Shown piece by piece: positions 6,852 to 14,987 of a stretch of 30,665 bases of DNA. The position numbers and the translations under genes are program-made. Numbering within the stretch: the stretch's first letter is position 1; every line of letters starts with the position of its first letter. The stretch spans positions 1 to 30,665 of the forward strand of contig JANOAR010000318.1 of NCBI GenBank assembly GCA_031411235.1, in the 5' to 3' direction. The notes under the pieces were generated by a model, which did not search any database, was not told the DNA's origin, and saw only the letters and a list, made by a program, of their open reading frames with translations. The DNA is from JANOAR01 sp031411235. Lineage in GTDB: Bacteria > Verrucomicrobiota > Verrucomicrobiia > Verrucomicrobiales > Verrucomicrobiaceae.

Positions 6852-9595
6852 GGTTCACTGAACCGCACGCGGAAAAATTGTTTCGGCACCGATAAGGGCA
6901 CGGTGAGCGTGCGCAGCGTGTTAGTTGCGGGAAACATGGGCGCATTCCCCATGGCATCCCACGTCTGCCATTGATTTAAATCCGAACTTACTTCGACGAT
7001 GGCGGAGCGATTCGCAGGATGCAGGAATTGTATCTGCAAGGTGCCGCCACTCGCTTGCATTGCGCCGTATTGCCAGCCGCTGTTGGCTGCATTGGGGTTG
7101 GTGCCCGTCATGTACTCCAGCTCATTGGTGCGACCATCGTGGTCTGGGTCAGCACTTGCGCTGCCGATGGGCGGTGATTGGGCGGCGAGCCATTGCGTGA
7201 AGCTTTGTCGCGTGGTCAGCGAGGCGATCCAGTCGGTGACGAGTTGCTCGTTTACCAAATCGCGTTCGTTGGTGCCGAGTGGCGGCATTCGTGCGATGCC
7301 ATTGCCTTGCTGGCGCTTCAACAACATCGAGTGCGTGGCATCGCCGGGCACGGCAAAGCGATTGGCCGTATCGCCAGCGTCGTTGATGAGTAAGCCGTTG
7401 ATCAAGTTCGCCGCGTCGGTCTTGGTTGTGTAGCGAGCGTCCCAACTGCCCTGCGATGCTCCACCGGGTTGGTGACATTGCACACAATTCACCGCGAGGT
7501 AGGAGCGCACGCGCCATTCCAAAGATTGCGTGGTGTCTGTCGCCGGAGCGAAGGCCGGAAGGGTATTAACCCCCGTCGCAGGGGCGGCGAAGTAACCCGC
7601 ATTGCTGAGGGCTTGAAGCTGATTCTGCGGCGCACCGATGAAGGTGTGCATACGATTCAGTTGTGGCGTGTTGAAGCTAAGGGCGTGGCCAGCGATGCCT
7701 GAGTGGCAGGTGAGGCATTCACCACGGCTGGGATAGCGCCACGTCTGGGCTGGGCTGCCGCTCGGTATGGCTTCGCTCAAGCCAGTCTCCGCGACGAGAT
7801 CGGCATCACTTTGGTCGGTGCGCCACTTGTAGCTAAGGCCATAAACATGGCTGGCCGTCTTTACCAGGAAGCGCGTTTCCAGTTTGCGCTTTGTGGCTGC
7901 AACACCGCGTGTGGTTTCAATGTCGAAGTGTTTGATCCACACCATGCCCGTGGGAAATGACCAAGGGCTGCTGGCGTTGAACGTCATCGTGTCCGTTGTG
8001 TTCTTGATGCTGAACCAGCGGCTTTTGCTCGCGTAGTCGCTCCAGAAATGCACGTTGGGCTCATAGGACACGATGCCTGTGTTGGGCGTGAGGGTGCTGA
8101 GGTTTGAGAAAGCACCTGTTGCCGATAACGTCGCAGGCGGTGCCGTGCCTGTGGTGCCACTGCGCGTGAGCTTATAAATCGTGCCCCCGAGCCCGCAAAG
8201 TAAAGGCTCGCCGTTGCGCGGATCGGTGCCGAAATCGACAATCTGGGCGCGCGTCGCGATATACTGGACGCCCCATGTGCCTGGCGTGGTTTCCGTGAGC
8301 GCCGCGATGATGCCGCCGCCGCCGAAGATGTCGCAGAACAAGTATTTGCCCTGCAACTCGGTGAGTTGATTGCCACGGTACACGATGCCGCCGCACACCG
8401 AGGCTCCGTAGATGGTGCCGCCCGCAGCATTGTCGCTCACATACTCGAAGATGGGGTCGATGGGATTGAAGCCCGTCGCGGGCGGCGCATTCGTATTGCC
8501 AGCCGTGTTGTCTGGGAAGCGCGGCGGCACGGTGGCTGACTGATAGTACGCATGAGTGCCCTCGCGCCAGCTCCAGCCATAGTCGCCGCCTTTGACCACA
8601 ATATCGACTTCCTCCCAATCAAGCTGCCCCACATCGCCGAGAAAGAGGCGGCCCGTGACGGGATCAATGGTGAAGCGAAAAGGATTCCGAAAACCCGTGG
8701 CATAGATTTCCGTGCGCACCGTCGTGGGACTAATGGTCTGCCCATGCCAACTGGTGAAGCCGATGAAGGGATTGTCCGCAGGCACTTTATAAGTTCCTGC
8801 ATGGACGGCTGACGTGATCGTCCCCGGCTGTGAATGGGCATTGGGCGTTAGGTTTGCCGGGGCGTTGTCCACATCGAGACGCAGCATCTGGCCCCAGAAA
8901 TCTTTGTTGATGAAACGCGCGTTATTGAAGGAATCGCCGCCACCGCCCTCGTCGCCCAGAGATAGATAAAGATAACCATCGGCACCGAAGGCTAAGTCGC
9001 CGCCGTTGTGGTTGATCGCCTGATCGTAAATCGTCAGCAATGGCGTCATCGTCGCGGGATCGGCACTCGCCGCTGTATAATAACTGCCCGCTGAGCCCGT
9101 CGCCTGGAAGCGTGCTAGGCGTTGGTACAACTGCCCGCTGATGGTGACGCTGAACCACATGTAGAAATAGCCATTCTGATTGTAGTTTGGATGAAACACC
9201 AAACTCAGCAGTCCATTTTCATCCGCAAAAGGTAAAGGCGTTCCCTGATTGGTTAAGTAAGTGGCGAGATCCATGAACGTCGCTTGAGAAGGCGTCGGAG
9301 CGCTCAAGTTATTCACCACACGCACGATGCCTGCACGCTGGGCGACGTAGAGCCGATTCGTTTCACCCGGAGGAAATGCCGTACACATTGGATTGGTGAA
9401 ACCCATGCCGCCGCCGCTCGCAAAGGGGATCGCATTGATCGTTGTGTAGCCCGTCGCTGTTGGCAATTCCGTCGGCAAATTCAGCGTCGTGTTTGCCTGC
9501 CGCACGAGCTGCGCCTGCACCTGTGGTACGCAGAGCAACCCGCCAAAGAGGCTGGTGAGCCAAAGCGTTTTAAAAAATAGAAGAACGGTACGCAT
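6848..9595 (-). CDS. Secreted PQQ-type sugar dehydrogenase fused to dihaem cytochrome c
   Basis: The 915-residue product has a signal peptide (about residues 1-29, ending VQAQ). Residues about 55-480 form a glucose/sorbosone-dehydrogenase-like propeller, with HNGGDLAFGADGYLYLSLGD (His196), GFRNPFR (301-307) and GDVGQLDWEEVD. Residues about 490-795 match the SO2930-type cytochrome module, with two c-haem motifs, CLTCH (627-631) and CVQCH (704-708), and a candidate axial Met770 in RMPPLG. The tail has a calcium-type DPDHDGRTNELEYMTGTNP repeat (about 816-834) and a small beta domain common in verrucomicrobial secreted proteins. The likely role is periplasmic or surface sugar or alcohol oxidation passing electrons straight to its own haems. 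It is monocistronic, divergent from the 2-hydroxyacid dehydrogenase. The cofactor (PQQ) is inferred from the family. Confidence 0.87.
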   Translation of the reverse strand: MRTVLLFFKTLWLTSLFGGLLCVPQVQAQLVRQANTTLNLPTELPTATGYTTINAIPFASGGGMGFTNPMCTAFPPGETNRLYVAQRAGIVRVVNNLSAPTPSQATFMDLATYLTNQGTPLPFADENGLLSLVFHPNYNQNGYFYMWFSVTISGQLYQRLARFQATGSAGSYYTAASADPATMTPLLTIYDQAINHNGGDLAFGADGYLYLSLGDEGGGGDSFNNARFINKDFWGQMLRLDVDNAPANLTPNAHSQPGTITSAVHAGTYKVPADNPFIGFTSWHGQTISPTTVRTEIYATGFRNPFRFTIDPVTGRLFLGDVGQLDWEEVDIVVKGGDYGWSWREGTHAYYQSATVPPRFPDNTAGNTNAPPATGFNPIDPIFEYVSDNAAGGTIYGASVCGGIVYRGNQLTELQGKYLFCDIFGGGGIIAALTETTPGTWGVQYIATRAQIVDFGTDPRNGEPLLCGLGGTIYKLTRSGTTGTAPPATLSATGAFSNLSTLTPNTGIVSYEPNVHFWSDYASKSRWFSIKNTTDTMTFNASSPWSFPTGMVWIKHFDIETTRGVAATKRKLETRFLVKTASHVYGLSYKWRTDQSDADLVAETGLSEAIPSGSPAQTWRYPSRGECLTCHSGIAGHALSFNTPQLNRMHTFIGAPQNQLQALSNAGYFAAPATGVNTLPAFAPATDTTQSLEWRVRSYLAVNCVQCHQPGGASQGSWDARYTTKTDAANLINGLLINDAGDTANRFAVPGDATHSMLLKRQQGNGIARMPPLGTNERDLVNEQLVTDWIASLTTRQSFTQWLAAQSPPIGSASADPDHDGRTNELEYMTGTNPNAANSGWQYGAMQASGGTLQIQFLHPANRSAIVEVSSDLNQWQTWDAMGNAPMFPATNTLRTLTVPLSVPKQFFRVRFSEP

Positions 9596-9668
9596 CTCGG
9601 CAGGTGTGGCTAAAGAAGAGTTTCACTCAGTTGAGATTCTGCATAGTTAAATTCGTTTCATCATCACC

Positions 9669-10655
9669 ATGCGCAGCTCAAAACCACTCGTCGGCATCAT
9701 TGACTGGATCAGTTCACCCCAGGGCGATCCTGACTCAAAAATCGAGCGCACCATCATCGGCGATGCTGCCGAGGTGAAGCGCTTTCTCATCGAGAGCGAC
9801 GCGGATTTCACCGATGAGATCGCCAGCGCTAGTGCCATGATTATCTGGCATAACGCCCCCATCCGAGCGGGAGGCATCGCACGGTTGAAGCAGTGCCGGG
9901 CCTTGATTCGCAATGGCGTAGGCTTTGATTCTGTGGACATCGACGCGGCTCGCCAGCATGGCATCGCCGTCTGTAACGTCCCCGACTACGGCACCGAGGA
10001 GGTGGCGGATCATGCCATCGCTCTGACGTTGGCCTTGTGCCGTCAGCTTTTTCCACTGCATCAAGAGGCCCAACAACTCGGCTGGCTCATTCGCGTTGAG
10101 CCGAAACTGCGTCGCTTGCGCGAGCTTACCTTTGGCCTTGTTGGGCTGGGCCTTATCGGCACCGCCACTGCGCTGCGGGCCAAGGCACTGGGCTTCAAGG
10201 TCATCTTCCACGACCCCTATCTCGCCAATGGCGTGGACAAGGCGCTGGGCCTCACTCGCGTTCGCAGTCTCGATGAACTGCTGGTGCAGTGTGACGTGCT
10301 CTCACTGCATTGCCCGCTCAGTCCCGCGACGCATCATCTGATCGCGGAACGTGAATTGGCGTTGCTCAAACCGAGCGCCTTCGTGGTGAATACCGCGCGT
10401 GGGGCCGTCATTAAAAAGACCGCCATCCTGGCTGCGTTGCGCGAAGGCCGCCTCGCGGGAGCAGGGCTGGATGTCGTCGAAGACGAACCCCTCAAGACCC
10501 CTGAAGAGGCAGCGACACCGAACTTGATCGTCACCTGCCATGCTGCCTTTTGCAGTGTCGAATCGAAGCAGGAAATGCGCACTACCTCGGCCCGCATCGC
10601 GCTCGCCGCCGTGCTGGGCAAACCGCTGGAGAATGTGGTCAACGGTGTCGTTTGA
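9669..10655 (+). CDS. D-2-hydroxyacid dehydrogenase (CtBP-like group)
   Basis: The 328-residue protein is a cytoplasmic NAD(P)-dependent oxidoreductase acting on 2-hydroxy/2-keto acids. The Rossmann loop GLGLIG lies at 159-164, followed by the acidic residue at the end of the second strand in VIFHDP (Asp182), which favours NAD. Catalytic residues are visible: Arg244 in NTARG, a Glu in DVVEDEP (271-273) and His291 in TCHAAF. The N-terminal catalytic half contains RNGVGFDSVDIDAARQHGI. Length and motif order match the CtBP/phosphoglycerate-dehydrogenase-like group. The actual substrate is unknown. It starts the long plus-strand series and is followed 29 bases later by the PaiB-like gene. Confidence 0.9.
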   Translation: MRSSKPLVGIIDWISSPQGDPDSKIERTIIGDAAEVKRFLIESDADFTDEIASASAMIIWHNAPIRAGGIARLKQCRALIRNGVGFDSVDIDAARQHGIAVCNVPDYGTEEVADHAIALTLALCRQLFPLHQEAQQLGWLIRVEPKLRRLRELTFGLVGLGLIGTATALRAKALGFKVIFHDPYLANGVDKALGLTRVRSLDELLVQCDVLSLHCPLSPATHHLIAERELALLKPSAFVVNTARGAVIKKTAILAALREGRLAGAGLDVVEDEPLKTPEEAATPNLIVTCHAAFCSVESKQEMRTTSARIALAAVLGKPLENVVNGVV

Positions 10656-10684
10656 TCTGCGCCAGCGTCATTATTTGCACCGCC

Positions 10685-11314
10685 ATGTATTCCCCCAATC
10701 ACTTCCAAGTCGATGACCCCGCCCTGCTCGCCGCCTTCATGCAGCGGCACAGCTTTGCCACCATCGTGACGCATGATGGCCATTGTCCGCACGCCACGCA
10801 CATGCCCGTGCTGCATGAGCCGGGCAGGGGAGCTCATGGCACGCTGGTCTCGCACATGGCGCGGGCGAATCCGCAATGGCAGCATTTTGAAAACGGCCAG
10901 GAGGTGCTCGTCATCTTCACAGGGCCGCACGCCTACGTTTCGCCCGCATGGTATGCCACCGCGCCCGCCGTGCCGACGTGGAACTACACCGCCGTCCATG
11001 CCTATGGCATCCCGCGCATCGTCACGGATCACGAGCGCTTTGCGCAGATGCTGCATGATTTGATCGAGCGCTACGAAGCGGATCGCCCCAACCGCTGGCA
11101 CGGCGAAATGCCTGATGCCTTTCGGGATCGTCTCATGCACGGCATCGTCGGTATTGAAATCGAGATCACCCGGCTCGAAGGCAAATTCAAACTCAGCCAG
11201 AACCGCCCCGACGATGCGCCGGGTGTTATCGCTGCGCTCGCTGCCAGCGAGGATCAAATAGACCGCGAAGTGGCGGCGATGATGCAGCAAGCGATAATGA
11301 AACCATCTGTGTAG
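10685..11314 (+). CDS. PaiB-like FMN-binding protein
   Basis: From the ATG at 10685 the 209-residue product begins MYSPNHFQVDDPALLAAFMQRHSFATIVTHDG. This matches the split-barrel flavin-binding family of Bacillus PaiB, described as a negative regulator of sporulation and protease genes. Typical segments follow: ATHMPVLHE, GTLVSHMARANPQW, VIFTGPHAYVSPAWYA, VPTWNYTAVHAYG, and a C-terminal GIEIEITRLEGKFKLSQNR. The longer reading from 10550 adds 45 residues copied out of frame from the previous gene and was rejected. It has no DNA-binding domain, so an enzymatic flavin role is as likely as regulation. It is close behind the hydroxyacid dehydrogenase. Confidence 0.88.
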   Translation: MYSPNHFQVDDPALLAAFMQRHSFATIVTHDGHCPHATHMPVLHEPGRGAHGTLVSHMARANPQWQHFENGQEVLVIFTGPHAYVSPAWYATAPAVPTWNYTAVHAYGIPRIVTDHERFAQMLHDLIERYEADRPNRWHGEMPDAFRDRLMHGIVGIEIEITRLEGKFKLSQNRPDDAPGVIAALAASEDQIDREVAAMMQQAIMKPSV

Positions 11315-11345
11315 TGAGGCGATAGATCACTGGCTATGCTTTTTC

Positions 11346-11390
11346 GATCAGGAAGATTGAGGACAGCGGCATTTTCTGATCCCATCTTCC
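11346..11390. other. Interleaved inverted repeats (possible pseudoknot)
   Basis: In the 100-base gap before the esterase, GATCAG (11346-11351) is complementary to CTGATC (11376-11381), and GGAAGAT (11351-11357) is complementary to ATCTTCC (11384-11390). The arms are in the order a-b-a'-b', which allows either two alternative hairpins or an H-type pseudoknot. The 3' arm lies 24 bases before the esterase ATG. It may be chance, a terminator of the PaiB gene or a leader element of the esterase. Confidence 0.25.
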
Positions 11391-11414
11391 CGTCGTTATT
11401 TTTGTCCCAATCTC

Positions 11415-12518
11415 ATGAAATACATCGCTCTCTCCACCTTGGCACTCAGCCTTACATTGCAGGCGCAAACCACGCCACCACTGCGGCCCGCACCCATCAT
11501 CTCGCCCGAAGTGCAGGCAGGCAGTGTCACCTTCCGCCTGAAAGCGCCTGATGCTAAAAGTGTGTCCGTGCGCGGACAGTGGTCGAAGCAGCCGCTGAGC
11601 CTCACGCGCGGCGAAGAAGGCATCTGGTCGGCCAGGGCGAGTGACATCCCGACGGGCGTGTGGGAATACAGCCTCGCTGTCGATGGCGTGAGCATGATCG
11701 ACCCAGGTAACTCCGCGCTAAAGCCGATGCGCGAGCCACGCACCAGCATCCTGCATCTCCCCAGCACACCGCCTGCGCTGTGGGACTTCCAGGACGTGCC
11801 GCATGGCACCGTGCATCAGCACAGCTATCTCTCGAAGACGCTAGGTCGTGCGCGTGAGCTGCGCGTCTATACGCCACCCGGTTATGAAGCAGCCACGGCG
11901 GAAAAGTATCCGCTACTCGTGCTCCAGCATGGCTCGGGGGATAACCATGAAACCTGGGTCGCCCATGGCAAAGCGCACTGGATTCTCGATAGCCTCATCG
12001 CCACCGGCAAAGCCAAGCCGATGATCATCGTGATGATCGATGGGCACCCGCTCGGCAGCATCCGCTACAATGATCCCGCCAAGCGCGGTGATGCCATGGA
12101 TGCCTTCCGCCGCGAGCTTTTGCAGGACGCCCTCCCACTCGTGGAGAAAACCTATCGCGTAGCAAAAGAAGCCGCCCAACGCGGCATCGTCGGCCTCAGC
12201 ATGGGCGGTGGGCAATCCCTCACCGTGGGCCTCGGGAACCTCGACACATTCGCTTGGGTCGGAGCCTTTAGCGCCGCGCCAGCCGATGAGGCCATCACTC
12301 AAAAAATCCTCGCCGACGCCGCAGGCACGAATGCAAAGCTGCGCCTGCTCTGGATCGGCTGTGGGAAGGATGACTTCCTTTTGAAGATCAATGAAGACTT
12401 CATCAGCAAGCTCAAAGCTGGCGGCATTAAACACGACTGGCGACTCACCGAAGGCGGCCACTCCTGGCCCATCTGGCGCGGTTACCTCGCCGAGTTCCTG
12501 CCGCTGCTCTTCAAATAA
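11415..12518 (+). CDS. Secreted CE1-type esterase with N-terminal beta-sandwich
   Basis: The 367-residue product has a short signal peptide (residues 1-18, ending LQAQ). Residues about 30-115 form an E-set/CBM48-like beta-sandwich (VTFRLKAPDAKSVSVRGQW ... GVWEYSLAVDG), usual in the esterase D/feruloyl-esterase-like group. Residues about 130-367 are the alpha/beta hydrolase: YTPPGYE, VLQHGSGDNHETWV, nucleophile elbow GLSMGGG with Ser262, a CGKDDF segment likely holding the acid, and GGHSWPIWR with the catalytic His near residue 349. The predicted role is cleavage of ester side groups (feruloyl, acetyl or similar) from extracellular polysaccharide. The ThuA-hydrolase gene follows after 14 bases, so the two are probably one operon. 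Confidence 0.9.
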   Translation: MKYIALSTLALSLTLQAQTTPPLRPAPIISPEVQAGSVTFRLKAPDAKSVSVRGQWSKQPLSLTRGEEGIWSARASDIPTGVWEYSLAVDGVSMIDPGNSALKPMREPRTSILHLPSTPPALWDFQDVPHGTVHQHSYLSKTLGRARELRVYTPPGYEAATAEKYPLLVLQHGSGDNHETWVAHGKAHWILDSLIATGKAKPMIIVMIDGHPLGSIRYNDPAKRGDAMDAFRRELLQDALPLVEKTYRVAKEAAQRGIVGLSMGGGQSLTVGLGNLDTFAWVGAFSAAPADEAITQKILADAAGTNAKLRLLWIGCGKDDFLLKINEDFISKLKAGGIKHDWRLTEGGHSWPIWRGYLAEFLPLLFK

Positions 12519-12532
12519 CGCACTCCCCTGCC

Positions 12533-14389
12533 ATGCCACGCTTCTTGATCCTCGCCGCCCTCATTCTCACCTGCGGTATTTCGTCATGGGCCGCCGAGTC
12601 GCCGCGCATCCTCATCATCGTCGGACCCACGAATCATCCGCCCGGCACGCACGAAGTCGCCGCAGGTGGGCGCGTGCTGAAACACTGCCTCGAAAACATG
12701 ACCAACCTCCCCGGTATCAAGGCGGATCTCGTCGAAGCATGGCCGGACAAAGCCTTGCGTGATGCCGCCTCGACCGTGGTCTTCATCGGCGATACCTTTC
12801 CCGCGAACCGCCTGCCCAATCCTGCGCAAAACCTCGCTGATCTCGATGCGATGATGCAGCGCGGCTGCGGCATCGTGTGCGTGCATTACGCCACTGGCCT
12901 GCTCGGTGAGGATGTCACGCCGGAGGGTGATCATCCGCTGCTGCGCTGGATGGGAGGCTACTTTGCCAACTGCTCTTGCCCGCATCATGAATCCTTCGCG
13001 CGGATCTTCCCCGCTGCCGTCATCACACCCGCCGCAGCGCAGCACCCGATCTCCCAGGGTTGGCAGGAATTCACCGTGCATGACGAGCCTTACATCAACA
13101 ACTACTTCGGCCAAGGTGAAAACAAACTCGCGCCAAACGTCACCGCACTCGCCACCTCCATGCTGCCGCCGGATGCGCCGAAGCGGGAGACCGTCTCCTG
13201 GTGCATCGAGCGCGCGGATCGTGGGCGCGGCTTCGCCATTGTCATGCCGCATTTCTACCGGAACTGGAAGCACGAAGACCTCCGCCGCTGCATCCTCAAC
13301 GGCATCGTCTGGACGGCGAAGCTGGACGTGCCGCCCGGCGGCGTGCAGACCACGCTCCCTGACCTGCGCACCTTCAGTCCCGCCGCCATGGAGCCACAGC
13401 CACGAGCGCCCAAGCCAAAAGCCACCAGCTACACCCCGCCGCTGCCCACGCTGGAGGTGGCCGTGGCACAGCTAGACTGGCGTGATGCCGCGCGTGAGCG
13501 TGACGTGCCCGTGAAGCTCTATTTCCCCAAGGATGGCGCGGGGCCGTTCCCCATCGTGCTCTTCTCGCATGGCCTCGGCGGCTCGCGGGAGAACTATGAG
13601 TATCTCGGGCGGCACTGGGCCGGGTGCGGCTATGTGAGCGTCCACATGCAGCACCTCGGCAGTGATGAAGGCGTGTGGAAAGATGTGCCACAGGCCCAGC
13701 GAGCCAAGGCATTGCAAAAGTCCGCCATGACGCTCTCGAACGCCACGAACCGTCCGCTCGATGGCAGGTTCGTGATTGATCAACTGGTGAAGCTGAATGC
13801 CGATGAAACCTCACCCCTGAAAGGCCGGCTCGATGTGAAGTCCATAGCCATCGCTGGGCATTCCTTTGGCGGCTACACCACACTCGCGCTTGCAGGCCAG
13901 ACCTTCGTTTTGCCGCTCGGCATCACGCGGCGCTTCGATGATCCACGCCTCAAGGCCGCCATCCAAATGAGCGCGCCCGTGCCCATGAAGCGTGATCAGT
14001 TAGACACCGTCTTCGGCAGCATCACGATCCCCCTCATGCACATGACAGGCACGAAGGACTTTGTGGAAATCCTGCCGCAAACCACCGCCGCAGATCGCCG
14101 TCTTCCCTACGATCACATGAGCCAGTCAGAGACCTGCCTCGTCATCTTCAATGACGGTGATCACATGATCTTCTCCGGTCGCGAGCGCACAGCCGCCACT
14201 CCAGAAAAACTGTCCCAGGACGCCGCCTTTCAAAAACTCATCTGCACCGGTGCCACCGCCTTTTGTGATGCCTATCTCAAAGGCAATGCCAGCGCGAAGC
14301 AATGGCTGCTCGATGGCGGCTACGCGAAGCTTCTCGCCAAACAAGCCACCTTTGAGCACAAGGCTCCAAACCCCAAAGCCAAGGAGTGA
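12533..14389 (+). CDS. Secreted ThuA-like domain fused to alpha/beta hydrolase
   Basis: The 618-residue product has a signal peptide (residues 1-21, ending SWAA). Residues 24-270 form a ThuA-like domain (glutamine-amidotransferase-like fold): RILIIVGPTNHPPGTHE, CGIVCVHYATG, DEPYINNYF, and GFAIVMPHFYRNWKHEDLRRCILNGIVW. A Pro/Lys linker (287-305) leads to an alpha/beta hydrolase of the dienelactone-hydrolase/PAF-acetylhydrolase-like type: VLFSHGLGGSRENYEYLGRHWA, elbow GHSFGG (Ser444 at 442-447), a TGTKD segment, and NDGDHMIFSG with the likely catalytic His. Both halves look intact, with no internal stop or shift. The substrate is unknown; its tight spacing behind the CE1 esterase suggests joint action on exported carbohydrate or lipid esters. 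The GNAT gene follows. Confidence 0.87.
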   Translation: MPRFLILAALILTCGISSWAAESPRILIIVGPTNHPPGTHEVAAGGRVLKHCLENMTNLPGIKADLVEAWPDKALRDAASTVVFIGDTFPANRLPNPAQNLADLDAMMQRGCGIVCVHYATGLLGEDVTPEGDHPLLRWMGGYFANCSCPHHESFARIFPAAVITPAAAQHPISQGWQEFTVHDEPYINNYFGQGENKLAPNVTALATSMLPPDAPKRETVSWCIERADRGRGFAIVMPHFYRNWKHEDLRRCILNGIVWTAKLDVPPGGVQTTLPDLRTFSPAAMEPQPRAPKPKATSYTPPLPTLEVAVAQLDWRDAARERDVPVKLYFPKDGAGPFPIVLFSHGLGGSRENYEYLGRHWAGCGYVSVHMQHLGSDEGVWKDVPQAQRAKALQKSAMTLSNATNRPLDGRFVIDQLVKLNADETSPLKGRLDVKSIAIAGHSFGGYTTLALAGQTFVLPLGITRRFDDPRLKAAIQMSAPVPMKRDQLDTVFGSITIPLMHMTGTKDFVEILPQTTAADRRLPYDHMSQSETCLVIFNDGDHMIFSGRERTAATPEKLSQDAAFQKLICTGATAFCDAYLKGNASAKQWLLDGGYAKLLAKQATFEHKAPNPKAKE

Positions 14390-14406
14390 GGATACAAATA
14401 ACGTCG

Positions 14407-14946
14407 ATGCACTGGATACCACGCCTCGCTTCCTTGGATGACGCATCCGAGCTGGAGGCACTCATCGCGCTGTCGGTGCGCACGCTCCAGGCACCCTATT
14501 ACTCCGTTGCTCAGATGGCAGCGGCCATGGGGCCAGTCTTTGGTGTGGATCGGCAGTTGATCCGTGATGGCACGTATTATGTCGTCGAGCATGAGGGTAC
14601 GCTCATCGGCTGCGGTGGCTGGAGTCGGCGCAGCTCCCTCTTCGGTGCGGACAGCGCACGCACTGGTGAGGATGCCATGCTTGATCCTGCCACTGATCCT
14701 GCACGCATTCGTGCCTTCTTTATTCATCCAGACTGGGCACGCCAGGGCATCGGTCGTGCCATCCTCACAGCATGTGAATCCGCCATCATCGCCGCAGGAT
14801 TTCCGCGTGCGGAACTCGTGGCCACACTCGCGGGAGAGCCGCTCTATCGCGTCTGTGGTTACAGCGAGATAGAGCGCTACGAGATTCCCATGAGCGATGG
14901 CTTGAGCCTGCCCGCAGTGCGCATGAAAAGGCAGCTCGTTCCATGA
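14407..14946 (+). CDS. GNAT-family N-acetyltransferase
   Basis: The ATG at 14407 gives 179 residues. The acetyl-CoA loop appears as FFIHPDWARQGIGRAIL (the family's R/Q-x-x-G-x-G/A), preceded by the strand YYVVEHEGTLIGCGGW and followed by a conserved C-terminal segment with LYRVCGYSEIERYEI. An alternative GTG at 14386 overlaps the previous stop codon and would add seven residues; AAGGAG just ahead of it is directly adjacent, too close for a ribosome site, whereas it sits 20 bases from the ATG, so neither start is strongly supported by Shine-Dalgarno spacing. Substrate unknown. It lies between the ThuA-hydrolase and the first FAD-oxidoreductase gene. Confidence 0.85.
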   Translation: MHWIPRLASLDDASELEALIALSVRTLQAPYYSVAQMAAAMGPVFGVDRQLIRDGTYYVVEHEGTLIGCGGWSRRSSLFGADSARTGEDAMLDPATDPARIRAFFIHPDWARQGIGRAILTACESAIIAAGFPRAELVATLAGEPLYRVCGYSEIERYEIPMSDGLSLPAVRMKRQLVP

Positions 14947-14987
14947 ATCCCAGTCTTCGCTAAGCCACCAAGTTCCGTTTCCAAGCC

